This document shows positions 1-7,933 of a DNA stretch of 64,000 bases, piece by piece. The notes under the pieces are model-generated. The model was given only the letters and a program-made list of their open reading frames with translations, was not told the DNA's origin and ran no database searches. The translations under genes were made by a program, and so were the position numbers. Location of the stretch: positions 248,001 to 312,000 of the forward strand of contig NZ_JADKYR010000002.1 of the NCBI RefSeq assembly GCF_015354335.1. The letters are read 5' to 3'. This stretch comes from Methylophilus sp. 13 (lineage in GTDB: Bacteria > Pseudomonadota > Gammaproteobacteria > Burkholderiales > Methylophilaceae). The first letter of the stretch is position 1; the number at the start of each line of letters is the position of its first letter.

Positions 1-567
1 ATCTAACTCCTTATCGGGATGATTGATTTTTAACATGTCTCTGGTCTTCCTAGCAGTGCCCACAAAGCCATTGCTTACCCCTGTGGCTCTAGAGACCTCA
101 GCCTTGGACTTGGTGGTGCCAATGGTCAACCGCCACGCCGCCTCACACTTCTCTGTAGAGCACATAGGCAGCTTGTCCCTTGAGTTGCGTCTGGCAGCTT
201 CCAACATTGCATCCTCAAGCTTGCCGCTGAAGACAACCACAGGGATTGCTGCCTTGGTCTCCAGTTTACGGTATGCTGACAGCCGATGATGACCATCAAT
301 GACGCACCAAGCATCGCCAATCCAGTAGACAACCAAGGGCGCTAAAGGCTGGTCAGGGTGTCGCGTAATAGCTTGCCCTAGTGACCTGACGTGCCAGTCG
401 TCTATTTGTTGCTGCCATCTATGCAGGAATACAGGTCGACACTCATGGATATCCTTGAGCTTCAGTTTAGTGACCTTCTGCGCTGGTGGGGGCTGGCCTT
501 TGTCGATGCGTTCTTTAAGCTTGGCTTTAGCAGCTAATAAGCTGTCATTGTTTTCAATACCAATCAT
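1..567 (-). CDS. ParB/Srx-like nuclease-domain protein, 3' part outside window
   Basis: The frame is open from an ATG at 567 to the window edge, giving 189 codons without a stop, so the C-terminus is missing. Residues near the middle read WCVIDGHHRLSAYRK, the GHxRxxA signature of ParB/sulfiredoxin-like domains. It is preceded by KDIHECRPVFLHRW, which resembles the usual start of that domain. Such proteins act in plasmid partitioning or as phage- and element-borne nucleases or regulators. The start overlaps the stop of the upstream 58-aa gene by ATGA, so the two are probably translated together. An integrase and a resolvase follow on the same strand, so this is cargo of the integrative element ending at 4787. 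The family is fairly clear; the precise role is not. Confidence 0.7.
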   Translation of the reverse strand, partial: MIGIENNDSLLAAKAKLKERIDKGQPPPAQKVTKLKLKDIHECRPVFLHRWQQQIDDWHVRSLGQAITRHPDQPLAPLVVYWIGDAWCVIDGHHRLSAYRKLETKAAIPVVVFSGKLEDAMLEAARRNSRDKLPMCSTEKCEAAWRLTIGTTKSKAEVSRATGVSNGFVGTARKTRDMLKINHPDKELD

Positions 568-740
568 GCCGACACCTGCTGAGATAGTGCCTTATGCTGG
601 GACAGAATCAAAGCCAACGCCTGATTGTTGTTTAAGACTACGCCATGCTTGCCAGCATAGTTACGCTGGAAGTCCTTGAGATAGTCGAAGGTTGTTAAAG
701 GGAATGCGATGTGTCTGTACACCGCGTGTGATTCATTCAT
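564..740 (-). CDS. 58-aa small protein upstream of the ParB-like gene
   Basis: This short frame starts at ATG 740, nine bases after a GGAG ribosome site, and ends in TGA overlapping the next start (ATGA). The protein begins MNESHAVYRHIAFPLTTF and contains a long helix-prone segment (GVVLNNNQALALILSQHKAL) that could be a small DNA-binding helical unit. I do not recognise a family. The good ribosome site and the translational coupling are the reasons to believe it. It may be a regulator or accessory factor of the downstream ParB-like protein. Confidence 0.55.
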   Translation of the reverse strand: MNESHAVYRHIAFPLTTFDYLKDFQRNYAGKHGVVLNNNQALALILSQHKALSQQVSA

Positions 741-1299
741 TTCATATGCTCCGTTTTGATTGATTTAAAGATGAGAGAAACAAGCCAATTTTCGAGCTGA
801 AAATTACTTGGGGCTTCTCTAGTAGTGGGGGGAATTAATTAACCCTTACAAATCAGTCACTTACTCAAAGTGCAAAATTGACCAATTTTCAGCTTAGATT
901 TGCCTAATTTTTAAGCAGATTTGAGACTGATTCGGATGAGTTTCATCCTTTGGATTGAATACAAATCTCTTGCCCTCTCCCTGTAGTTGGGTAGGGCTTT
1001 CTGACCGTCTGGGGACGACCAAAAAACTTGTGTGTATTACCACCATGGGGGTGATTAGCCAAGGCCATTTCCAGCCACGTGGAGACACTTTAAGCTCGAG
1101 GCAATGGGGTTGCTTGGGTTGGGGCGAGATGATGAGCTGTAGCGCGTTTCTGAGCGTTTATTTGGAGTGTGCGCTGGTGAGGTTGTCAGGCTGGAAGGGT
1201 TTTGCTTGAGGTGAGAGCTTAAGCTGTTAAAATCTATAAAAAATAATTCTTACCTAATTGAAAAGTTGGTTAGGTGCCTTTTGTCACAGGGGAGAGTTC
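741..1299. other. Intergenic region with short repeats, no convincing gene
   Basis: This 559-bp stretch separates the leftward ParB-like operon from the rightward HEPN gene. It holds a small hairpin at 787-805 (AATTTTC, 5-nt loop, GAAAATT). The word CCAATTTTC occurs twice, at 785-793 and 882-890. These could be operator or promoter elements of the leftward operon. Open frames in it have no ribosome site and no recognisable protein character. Confidence 0.4.
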
Positions 1300-2175
1300 A
1301 TGCCTAGTAAATGGATTACGGTTGCGCCTTTTTCCAATCCCAATATTGCACCGAAGATTGAGTTACCATTTAACTTAGGTCATGGTGTGTCCATAGCTGA
1401 AATCCCACCTGCTATATTTGCCTTGCAACAAAATGATAGTGTGAGTAAAGCATTTAAAGAGTCTCTCGAGAGCAAAAGATATTGTTTATTGATTGAGTAT
1501 GAAGCTGAGTCACTGGGTCAAGAGCAAATAAACGCTTCTGAAAAACTATGCTTCGCTCACAAAACTTTGTGGCTCCTAAAGAATGCAAGCTTTGGAGTCG
1601 AAGGTTATGGACACATCAACTTGATTGAGAACGAATACATTGTGCGACAGGCGGTGAAGACTTCGATATGTTACCTATCAGGGAATGATGTATATGAGCC
1701 GCTAGATAATGGTGACTTTGATGATTACATCAAAATATTCAACACATTGATAAGCTTAAAAAGAGGAACACCTTTAACGGTTACCTTGAAGTCTATTATA
1801 AAAGGCGTAACCGAGTTTCAATGGGAGTGGAGATATCTTTGCTTTTGGGTGGCTTTAGAAGCTCTTTTTGGAGCTGAGACAGAGATTCGATACAGACTAT
1901 CCCAAAGAATGGGTTTGTTCTTAGGCACGGATTTGAAAGAAGCGTCTGAAATATATGAGTTTATAAAAAGGGCTTATGTTTACAGGAGCAAGGTAGTACA
2001 CGGTTCTGAACTGAAAAAGTTTAATGGGGATGAATCTTTGGATTTAATGGCAGAGCTAGAGCGCCAGTTGAGAAAGGCAGTGATTAAAATATTATCGAGC
2101 CAAAACTTAATCACAATATTTGAGGGAAAAAGTAGAGAGTCATATCTGGATACGTTAGCTTTCAAGTCAAACTAA
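1300..2175 (+). CDS. HEPN-domain (Apea-like) protein
   Basis: I chose ATG 1300, which has a GGGGAGAG ribosome site, over the in-frame ATG at 1258; this gives 291 aa. The C-terminal third has the layout of an Apea-like HEPN domain: a conserved helix with FWVALEALFG, then YRLSQR, then AYVYRSKVVHG. The last segment supplies the R-x4-H motif typical of HEPN ribonucleases. Many HEPN proteins act in toxin, abortive-infection or antiphage systems by cutting RNA, but some are inactive. The gene has no partner antitoxin beside it. It lies inside the tRNA-Ser-associated element, is AT-rich compared with the core, and converges with the resolvase gene with a 9-bp overlap. The domain call is fairly good; a defence role is inference. 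Confidence 0.6.
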   Translation: MPSKWITVAPFSNPNIAPKIELPFNLGHGVSIAEIPPAIFALQQNDSVSKAFKESLESKRYCLLIEYEAESLGQEQINASEKLCFAHKTLWLLKNASFGVEGYGHINLIENEYIVRQAVKTSICYLSGNDVYEPLDNGDFDDYIKIFNTLISLKRGTPLTVTLKSIIKGVTEFQWEWRYLCFWVALEALFGAETEIRYRLSQRMGLFLGTDLKEASEIYEFIKRAYVYRSKVVHGSELKKFNGDESLDLMAELERQLRKAVIKILSSQNLITIFEGKSRESYLDTLAFKSN

Positions 2176-2745
2176 TGAGTTGTTACAGGCTCGCTTAACC
2201 GAACTCAAAGAAATGCCAAAGTGTTTAGCTGTCTCAGCAATAGAAGCGTTGTTATCTGCTCTCCATTGAGCCACTTGGCTGTCCACTATCGTCTTCACTT
2301 TACCAAGGTTCTTGCCTTCGGCCCTAGCTCGCTTAATGCCTGCTAGTTGGCGCTCTCGGATGTTCTCACGCTCCAGCTTGGACAATCCTGCAAGCATGGT
2401 CAACATAAATTCACCGAAGGGCGTGGAAAGGTCAAAGTGTTCTCTCAGAGATATGACCTTCACCCCTTTCTTTTTGAAGGCTTCTACGGTGGTTAGTACG
2501 TCGATAGTGTTACGGCCTAGACGGTCAATGGCTGTCACTACAAGCGTGTCATTCTTATCTGCAAACTTCATGATGGTGGCTAGTGATGGCCGTTCTAAAG
2601 CTGGGACTGTGCCGGACACTGCTGCATCCTGATACCACCTAACATCCTTATACTTTGCTTCGATGGTCATGCGTTGATTATCGCAAGTCTGGTCTTCTGT
2701 AGACACACGGCCATAGCCGATGATTACTCCCTTGTGCTCGCTCAT
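2167..2745 (-). CDS. Small serine recombinase (resolvase/invertase type)
   Basis: A 192-aa serine recombinase. The N-terminal catalytic domain contains GYGRVSTEDQ with the nucleophile at about Ser15, a VVTAIDRLGRN segment with the conserved arginine, and a LERENIRERQLAGI helix. The C-terminal helix-turn-helix follows (SIAETAKHFGISLSSVKRA). ATG 2745 is preferred because AAGGAAG lies five bases upstream; in-frame ATGs at 2769 and 2802 are less well placed. Length and domain order match Tn3 resolvases and Hin/Pin-type invertases. In this element it may resolve multimers or invert a segment, while integration is probably done by the tyrosine integrase at 3416-4657. No transposase gene is beside it. 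Confidence 0.85.
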   Translation of the reverse strand: MSEHKGVIIGYGRVSTEDQTCDNQRMTIEAKYKDVRWYQDAAVSGTVPALERPSLATIMKFADKNDTLVVTAIDRLGRNTIDVLTTVEAFKKKGVKVISLREHFDLSTPFGEFMLTMLAGLSKLERENIRERQLAGIKRARAEGKNLGKVKTIVDSQVAQWRADNNASIAETAKHFGISLSSVKRACNNSLV

Positions 2746-3211
2746 TAGTGCTTCCTTTGGTTGGCTCATTAAGTATGGCTCATAATGTACTGCATGGCTC
2801 AATTAATGTCAACAGCAATGAACCAATCAAAGAGGTAAGGTTTAGCTATGGTCTGGAGTGGCTCACAGGGTACACCTTATGAACCAGTTGGTAATGAGTG
2901 GAGTAAGGACAGCGACTCCTGCTGCCGCTAGTGTTGGGAATTGACTGGCCGTCATGCGCTGGTGATTACCTACAGGTTCTAACTGAGGAAAGGGCTAGGA
3001 GAAACCTAGGTTATCCAGCCGCCGGAAAGGAAACAATTAAAGTATGGATTCGGAAAGGGATTGCTACAGCCACAGCTCGAAGGGGTGGCACGGGGGAAGC
3101 GGCCTACTCCTAAATCTATTAATAACCTCAAACAAATTTGCTGTAGAAATTTTTATTATTCCCGATTCCAAGGCATATAATGCCTCTATCGCATTAATCA
3201 GAAATAGCGCT
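2746..3211. other. Intergenic stretch inside the integrative element
   Basis: This 466-bp stretch is bounded by the leftward resolvase and a small rightward gene. It probably contains the resolvase promoter. A 60-codon frame at 2931-3113 has no ribosome site and no family resemblance. I see no RNA gene, clear repeat or other convincing element. Confidence 0.35.
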
Positions 3212-3394
3212 ATGAGTGATATAACAAAGGTAACTGAAGTAATTGAACTTCGTGTAGCAGCAGACGTGAATAAATATCTAAAACTTGGATGGTGTCTTCT
3301 TCGCATTTCATCAGATAATAGCGAAGGTGCAATTCAGCCAAATCAGTTGTATACGCTAGGCTGGGCTCAAGGTGGGGAAGCTATCCATAATTAA
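3212..3394 (+). CDS. 60-aa small conserved-type protein
   Basis: The frame is longer upstream, but the part that looks like protein starts at ATG 3212 (MSDITKVTEVIELRV). It contains VNKYLKLGWCLLRI and ends with a YTLGW segment. This pattern (VNxYLxxGWxLL then a short stretch and LGW) is, from memory, that of small proteins found on phages and mobile elements, whose function is unknown. No strong ribosome site is visible. It precedes the convergent integrase gene by 21 bp. Confidence 0.45.
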   Translation: MSDITKVTEVIELRVAADVNKYLKLGWCLLRISSDNSEGAIQPNQLYTLGWAQGGEAIHN

Positions 3395-3415
3395 ATTCAT
3401 ATCGAAAGGTATGTT

Positions 3416-4657
3416 TTACTTCATCTGATGGAACGGATAGGACACCTTCTCCAAGGCCTCCCGCTTAATCTCTAGCTCATTGCCATCTGAATACAGGCCA
3501 TAAGTGATGTTGGGCTTTTCATGGCCTACAATGTCCGCTGCAAGGTTCTCAGATACTCTGGCGTTCTCTAGCGCCGTCACCAGTGTTTTGCGGATTGAGT
3601 GGAAGACATAATCACCATTGAACCCTAGGGCTGTCTTCAGCCGCCCAAATCGCTTACCAATAGCATTCGCTCGTTTACCGTGTTTATCAGCCTTCAGCCC
3701 TGAGATTAAATAGCCATCCTTCGAGCCTTTCTTTAAACGAGCAACTACAGGCATGATGGCTGAATGAATAGGAACTAGGCGCACCCCTGCTTTAGTCTTG
3801 GCTGCAACAATACTGAAGCTGTTGTCAGTCACCTCGGTTATCTTCAGACTGCAAAGCTCCTCAATACGTGCGCCTGTGTATGCTCCAATGGCAATAAGGT
3901 CTGCTAGGATTGGGTCGGCCTTACTGGCTTTTGTCCATAAGTCCACGACCTGCTGTTTAGTAAACGGAAGCCATGATTCCGTCTCTTTATCTGGTTCCCC
4001 AAGGACATCCATGAACGGGTCTACCGACCGTGGAGCTGCCCTCCTATGCTTGAGAAACTTCCAGAAATTCCTTGCAGCCCACACTTGGCGTTTACGACTT
4101 GAGTAAGTCTCTCCGTTGTCTTCCAGCTTATCAAGCCAGTTTAATACCGAATCATCGTGAATTGAATCAATCGTAGGGAAGTGAGTTAAGAATGCCGCTA
4201 CATCCTTGGTCATCTGGTCAATAGTTTTGGGCTTTAGCTTGAGCTGCTTCTTCCATGGTTCAAAGAAGGTATTGGACGGTTTGGAGAGACCTGAACCCAC
4301 GCTGTAAAACTCAGCGGCCCTCTTCAAGCCGCGTGAGTCTGCAATCTTCTCGGCTTCCTCGACTAAAACCTCTTCGAGCGTTCGCCTTCTTTCTGCATCC
4401 TGCTGAGCCTGCATCTCAGCGCGGAATTGGACGGCCTTTGCCAAGTGGGCAGTGTCGCTGTTTCTAGCCGCCTCAAGTTGCAACTTCCAGCCAGCAACCC
4501 ATTGGGAAGCAATCAACTCCGCTTTGCGCTTGTCCGTAGTGCCTGTGGACTTTTTGAAACGTAACTGGTCTGGTATTCCGTTAACCCCCCTAAGTGCTGT
4601 TGGAATATCCAAGACAGCATCCCAATTATTTCGACCTTCTCTGATGTACTTTGGCAT
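3416..4657 (-). CDS. Tyrosine recombinase (integrase)
   Basis: A 413-aa phage-type integrase. The C-terminal catalytic domain has the expected residues: R264 in TGARIEEL, H353 and R356 in HSIRKT, H379 in GHEKP, and a tyrosine at 389 (386 is an alternative) in TYGLYSDG. The N-terminal part (residues about 1-60, with RFKKSTGTTDKRKAELIA) is the arm-binding type seen in element integrases, followed by a core-binding helical domain around 125-210. The gene begins 110 bp from a tRNA-Ser 3'-end remnant (4768-4787), the usual position of an integrase next to its attachment site. It very probably integrates and excises the element that extends left beyond the window. Confidence 0.92.
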   Translation of the reverse strand: MPKYIREGRNNWDAVLDIPTALRGVNGIPDQLRFKKSTGTTDKRKAELIASQWVAGWKLQLEAARNSDTAHLAKAVQFRAEMQAQQDAERRRTLEEVLVEEAEKIADSRGLKRAAEFYSVGSGLSKPSNTFFEPWKKQLKLKPKTIDQMTKDVAAFLTHFPTIDSIHDDSVLNWLDKLEDNGETYSSRKRQVWAARNFWKFLKHRRAAPRSVDPFMDVLGEPDKETESWLPFTKQQVVDLWTKASKADPILADLIAIGAYTGARIEELCSLKITEVTDNSFSIVAAKTKAGVRLVPIHSAIMPVVARLKKGSKDGYLISGLKADKHGKRANAIGKRFGRLKTALGFNGDYVFHSIRKTLVTALENARVSENLAADIVGHEKPNITYGLYSDGNELEIKREALEKVSYPFHQMK

Positions 4658-4767
4658 GTGTTTATTATGGCGTAAAATCTCATTCTACCCCACGTTTTTA
4701 CCCTACACAAACACTCTAGAATGTAGTAATATCAATGCATTCAAGGGGATAGGTGGGAGTGGATTTA

Positions 4768-4787
4768 GAATCCCCCCTTCTCCGCCA
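4768..4787 (+). repeat. Attachment-site remnant: 3' end of a tRNA-Ser
   Basis: The 20 bases end in CTTCTCCGCCA, which is a tRNA-Ser acceptor strand (pairing with GGAGAAG), discriminator G and CCA. The GAATCCCC before it looks like the end of a T-arm. No complete tRNA precedes it, so this is probably the duplicated core at the right end (att) of the element carrying the adjacent integrase. The intact tRNA-Ser should lie at the other end, outside the window. Confidence 0.6.
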
Positions 4788-4829
4788 GTCATCTCAGGCA
4801 TGAGAAATCCGTAGCTGGATTCTGATGAC
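4788..4829 (+). terminator. Possible orphaned tRNA-Ser terminator
   Basis: GTCATC (4788-4793) pairs with GATGAC (4824-4829), with a weaker inner pairing of AATCC and GGATT, and the hairpin is followed by ATTTTAG. It begins right after the CCA of the tRNA-Ser remnant, so it may be the terminator the host tRNA had before the element inserted. The stem is imperfect. Confidence 0.35.
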
Positions 4830-4888
4830 ATTTTAGTCACGCCTGTTTAATGTTCACCCATTCATTCTATTTGCTTAGAACAACCACA

Positions 4889-5287
4889 CTACTCGACATC
4901 GAGTCGACTCATTTTTTGCTTGAAGCTGTTTACAGAAAAGTCAGCCGCGGCAAGACATGCGGCCATATCAAATTGATTGTCGCTGATATCAATATAGCCC
5001 ATTCCCCAGTCAGCATATAGCCTCCCTGGCAGATCACCGCTGAGGATCATCACGATATTTTTGTGTCGCCGATCACGCAGGATATTCGCTAGCAGCGCAT
5101 CGACACTGGCCGCTTCTCCTTCAAAATATTGCGTGAAATTTAAGCCATCAAACAGTAATACACCGGTAATTCCATCACGGCTGTTTGCAGCACGCGAAGT
5201 TTTAACGATGTCAGGCACCACCAATACGTCGTAGTGCTCTTGGTTTAATACGCTTGTATACAGAACAAATTTCATGGCTGTGCTCAT
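4889..5287 (-). CDS. BLUF-domain blue-light photoreceptor
   Basis: This 132-aa protein is a stand-alone BLUF domain, which binds FAD and senses blue light. The key residues are visible with the right spacing: Y10 (LYTS), N35 (AANSRDGITG) and Q53 (NFTQYFEG). A tryptophan follows near residue 99 (YADWGMGY), at the position of the semi-conserved Trp. The DRRHKN segment also fits the family. There is no EAL, GGDEF or other output domain, so it must work through a partner, as short BLUF proteins usually do. It lies just right of the integrative element and has no operon partner. The start could be ATG 5287 or ATG 5275; neither has a clear ribosome site. Confidence 0.88.
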   Translation of the reverse strand: MSTAMKFVLYTSVLNQEHYDVLVVPDIVKTSRAANSRDGITGVLLFDGLNFTQYFEGEAASVDALLANILRDRRHKNIVMILSGDLPGRLYADWGMGYIDISDNQFDMAACLAAADFSVNSFKQKMSRLDVE

Positions 5288-5783
5288 GTTTTGAGATACT
5301 TAATGATATACGATAAATAATTGATCAATATATATTTAAAGCGTCATGTTTGATCTCGTCTGATCGTCGCAACAGTTCTAGCAAGCGCGCAAGCCCCGTC
5401 CTGACTGATCCGACAACCCCGTGGCATCAATAACTGCCTGGTCCTGCATCAAGCTCGACTACGTTGTTTAACGTATTAATCAACCATGACTTCGGTGCGA
5501 GCATAGTAACAAGCAAGCTTGGCAGTAAACCGTGCAATGGTGATCAGCCCTTCTGTTTCTCTTTTCTTCAGGCCCGCGAGATCGGTGGTCAGAGTAAAAG
5601 AGTAACAGGTCATAGAGCGCACTTCCCCATATTCAGCCAGCCCCCCATAGGCGGCATGCACACCTCTTATTTCGTCATTCAGCCGCTCTCAAGCCTTGTT
5701 CGTTGAGCCAACGACTATCACGCCTAGCAGCGCCATGTTAACGAGCTCACTTGCACATTCTTAACCCAGTGGAGTCTTTCAAT
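5288..5783. other. Intergenic region, possible decayed sequence
   Basis: This 496-bp stretch lies between the divergent BLUF and amidase genes. A 61-codon leftward frame (5476-5661), followed beyond its stop by more protein-like sequence in another frame, gives the impression of a decayed gene, but I could not assign a family. The first 60 bp are very AT-rich (5300-5345) and probably hold the BLUF promoter. Confidence 0.3.
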
Positions 5784-7235
5784 ATGTCAGAGCATACTTG
5801 TAGTCCCGGTTGTCAGCATGGCGTTACCCCAGGTAATGAAGCACACATCAAAGAAGAGTTTCACGAGGCAAGGAGGTCTTTTTTAAAAGATGCCTTTGCC
5901 GTCGGCAGCACCACTGCCGCGCTTGGCGCGATGGGGATTACCATGTCGTCAAACGCCTTTGCCCAGAGTCCCAAGGTCGGTACGGGCCGCGCCAATCATT
6001 TTTATGTCCCTGCCAATGACAAAACGGTCCATTGGGGATTTTTCAGTAAATCCCTCAAACCGTTAATTGAGGTCGAGTCTGGTGACTATGTGACCCTGGA
6101 AACCCTGACCCACCATGCCAATGATGATGCCGAACGGATGGTGAGAGGCGATGCGGGCGCAGAAAGTGTGTTTTACTGGGATAGCAAACGCAAAGGAGTA
6201 GACCGTCGCGGGATAGGCGCCATGAATGCCAAAGTGGGCGCAGGGGGTGGCTTAGGTGTCCATATTTGTACCGGGCCGATTGCAGTTAAGGGCGCTGAGC
6301 CGGGTGATATTCTGGAAGTCCGCATTGTGGATGTCACCCCCAGACCCAGCGCTAACCCCTTATACAAGGGCAAGGCCTTTGGCAGTAATGCTGCTGCCTG
6401 GTGGGGGTTTCATTACGGTGACACGATAGAGGAGCCAAAAAAACGTGAAGTGATCACCATTTATGAAGTCGATGCGACCGGGGAAAGAAACTATGCATCC
6501 GCAGTGTATAACTTCCGCTGGACGCCACAAATCGATCCATTCGGAATTGTGCACCCCATCATTGACTACCCCGGCGTCCCGGTCGACCATAAAACCATCA
6601 AAGAAAATCACAATGTACTGAAAAACGTCCGTATCCCTATCCGTCCGCACTTCGGTACCATGGGGGTCGCGCCGAGTGAAGCCGACATGGTCAACTCGAT
6701 TCCACCCAACTACACCGGCGGCAACATAGATAACTGGCGCATTGGTAAAGGCGCCACGCTCTACTACCCGGTATCGGTGTCAGGCGGCTTATTTTCGGTC
6801 GGCGATCCGCATGCGTCACAAGGCGATTCCGAGCTGTGTGGCACGGCCATCGAGTGTTCTCTGACCGGCACTTTTCAGCTGATTTTGCATAAAAAAGCCA
6901 GCCTGCCCGGCACGGCACTGGAAAGCCTGAAATATCCACTGCTGGAAACGCAAGATGAATGGCTGCTTCATGGATTCAGTTATCCAAACTACCTGGCGGA
7001 CTTGGGGCCAGATGCGCAGAATAGTATTTTTGCCAAATCCTCGGTCGATTTAGCCTTGCGCGATGCCTACCGCAAAATGCGCGATTTCTTGATGACTACC
7101 CAAGGATTGAGTGAAGACGAGGCGATCTCACTGATGTCAATTGCGGTTGACTTTGGCATTACGCAGGTGGTGGATGGCAACTGGGGCGTGCATGCGTTGG
7201 TGAAAAAAAGCATTTTCCCGCCGCGCAAAAATTGA
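5784..7235 (+). CDS. Tat-exported acetamidase/formamidase family protein
   Basis: A 483-aa member of the FmdA/AmdA family, which hydrolyses formamide or short amides to ammonia and the acid. ATG 5784 is chosen because GGAG lies nine bases upstream; a longer frame from 5751 has none. The N-terminus carries a twin-arginine-type signal: EARRSFLKDAF followed by a hydrophobic stretch and SNAFA, so the protein is probably folded in the cytoplasm and exported. The mature part has family features such as GGLGVHICTGPI and a long HASQGDSELCGTAIE segment. It is longer than cytoplasmic formamidases (about 400 aa) because of the export extension and a Cys-containing start (CSPGCQHG). It stands alone, so its substrate is unknown. 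Confidence 0.85.
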   Translation: MSEHTCSPGCQHGVTPGNEAHIKEEFHEARRSFLKDAFAVGSTTAALGAMGITMSSNAFAQSPKVGTGRANHFYVPANDKTVHWGFFSKSLKPLIEVESGDYVTLETLTHHANDDAERMVRGDAGAESVFYWDSKRKGVDRRGIGAMNAKVGAGGGLGVHICTGPIAVKGAEPGDILEVRIVDVTPRPSANPLYKGKAFGSNAAAWWGFHYGDTIEEPKKREVITIYEVDATGERNYASAVYNFRWTPQIDPFGIVHPIIDYPGVPVDHKTIKENHNVLKNVRIPIRPHFGTMGVAPSEADMVNSIPPNYTGGNIDNWRIGKGATLYYPVSVSGGLFSVGDPHASQGDSELCGTAIECSLTGTFQLILHKKASLPGTALESLKYPLLETQDEWLLHGFSYPNYLADLGPDAQNSIFAKSSVDLALRDAYRKMRDFLMTTQGLSEDEAISLMSIAVDFGITQVVDGNWGVHALVKKSIFPPRKN

Positions 7236-7263
7236 TCATGCGCCAGAGCATCAGCCTGATAAA

Positions 7264-7300
7264 TTGCTAATGGAAAGGCAACGCGCCTCTCCGTTAGCAA
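7264..7300 (+). terminator. Long hairpin after the amidase gene
   Basis: TTGCTAA pairs with TTAGCAA, extended inward by GGA/TCC and AGGC/GCCT with small mismatches, around a 5-nt loop. It lies 28 bp after the amidase stop. The following sequence has only a short T run (ATCTATTT), so it is a probable but not strong terminator. Confidence 0.5.
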
Positions 7301-7373
7301 ATCTATTTAAGAAGAAGGATGCGTTCTAAGAAAAAACAGGATTGAGCAGAGCAGCGTGCAATGCATGCGGTGA

Positions 7374-7928
7374 CTAGATTAAAGCACGAATCTCGGGCAA
7401 ATTGCGCCACCAGCCATACACGTCCATGCCGCAGCCAAATACGTAGCGGTTTGGCACCACCAACCCGACCACATCGGCTTGCAATGGCTTTTGCAAGCCA
7501 TTGTCTTTTTCAGTCAGCACCGCGGTGAGCACGTGGCGCGCACCTGCCGCATGGCAAAAGCGCACCACTTCTGCCAAGGTAATCCCCTCATCCAGAATAT
7601 CGTCCACAATCACCACAGTTTGGTCACGCAGGTCTAACTCGGGCTGCTTGCTCCAGACAATTTCATGGCCAGCCGTGCCGTGATAGCGATTGGCCTGCAA
7701 GTAGTCTATTCGTGCTGGCAGATTGAGTCGCGCCATTAATTGACCGGCCAGATAAAGGCCGCCACGCATCACGCAAAGCAACACGATGCTTTCGCTAGCA
7801 AGGTCTTGCATGCGCTGCTGCAACTGTAACGCAACGCGCTCCATGGCGGCGTTGACCTCTTCTGCGGTAAATACCACCTGCGACTGCGCCAGCCAGTGCG
7901 CCGGCGGTTGATCCTGCGGTGCAACCAT
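7374..7928 (-). CDS. hpt: Hypoxanthine-guanine phosphoribosyltransferase
   Basis: A 184-aa type I phosphoribosyltransferase. The PRPP-binding loop is clear (VVIVDDILDEGITLAEV), and the N-terminal IVLLCVMRGGLYLAGQL segment matches the hypoxanthine phosphoribosyltransferase pattern. It salvages hypoxanthine and probably guanine to IMP and GMP using PRPP, in the cytoplasm. It follows galU by only 5 bp, so both are probably on one leftward transcript that may begin at uvrB. Specificity within the family cannot be fixed from sequence alone. Confidence 0.85.
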   Translation of the reverse strand: MVAPQDQPPAHWLAQSQVVFTAEEVNAAMERVALQLQQRMQDLASESIVLLCVMRGGLYLAGQLMARLNLPARIDYLQANRYHGTAGHEIVWSKQPELDLRDQTVVIVDDILDEGITLAEVVRFCHAAGARHVLTAVLTEKDNGLQKPLQADVVGLVVPNRYVFGCGMDVYGWWRNLPEIRALI

Positions 7929-7933
7929 GCGCG

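Noticed and set aside
955-1209. 84-codon open frame upstream of the HEPN gene
   Set aside because: There is no ribosome site and no protein-like pattern. It lies in an intergenic region with operator-like repeats.
2931-3113. 60-codon frame that might be an excisionase (KVWIRKGIATATARRGG)
   Set aside because: The resemblance to a small DNA-binding protein is slight, there is no ribosome site, and the flanking residues do not fit.
5464-5706. Open frames between the BLUF and amidase genes
   Set aside because: Frames on both strands lack starts and family resemblance; at most this is decayed sequence.
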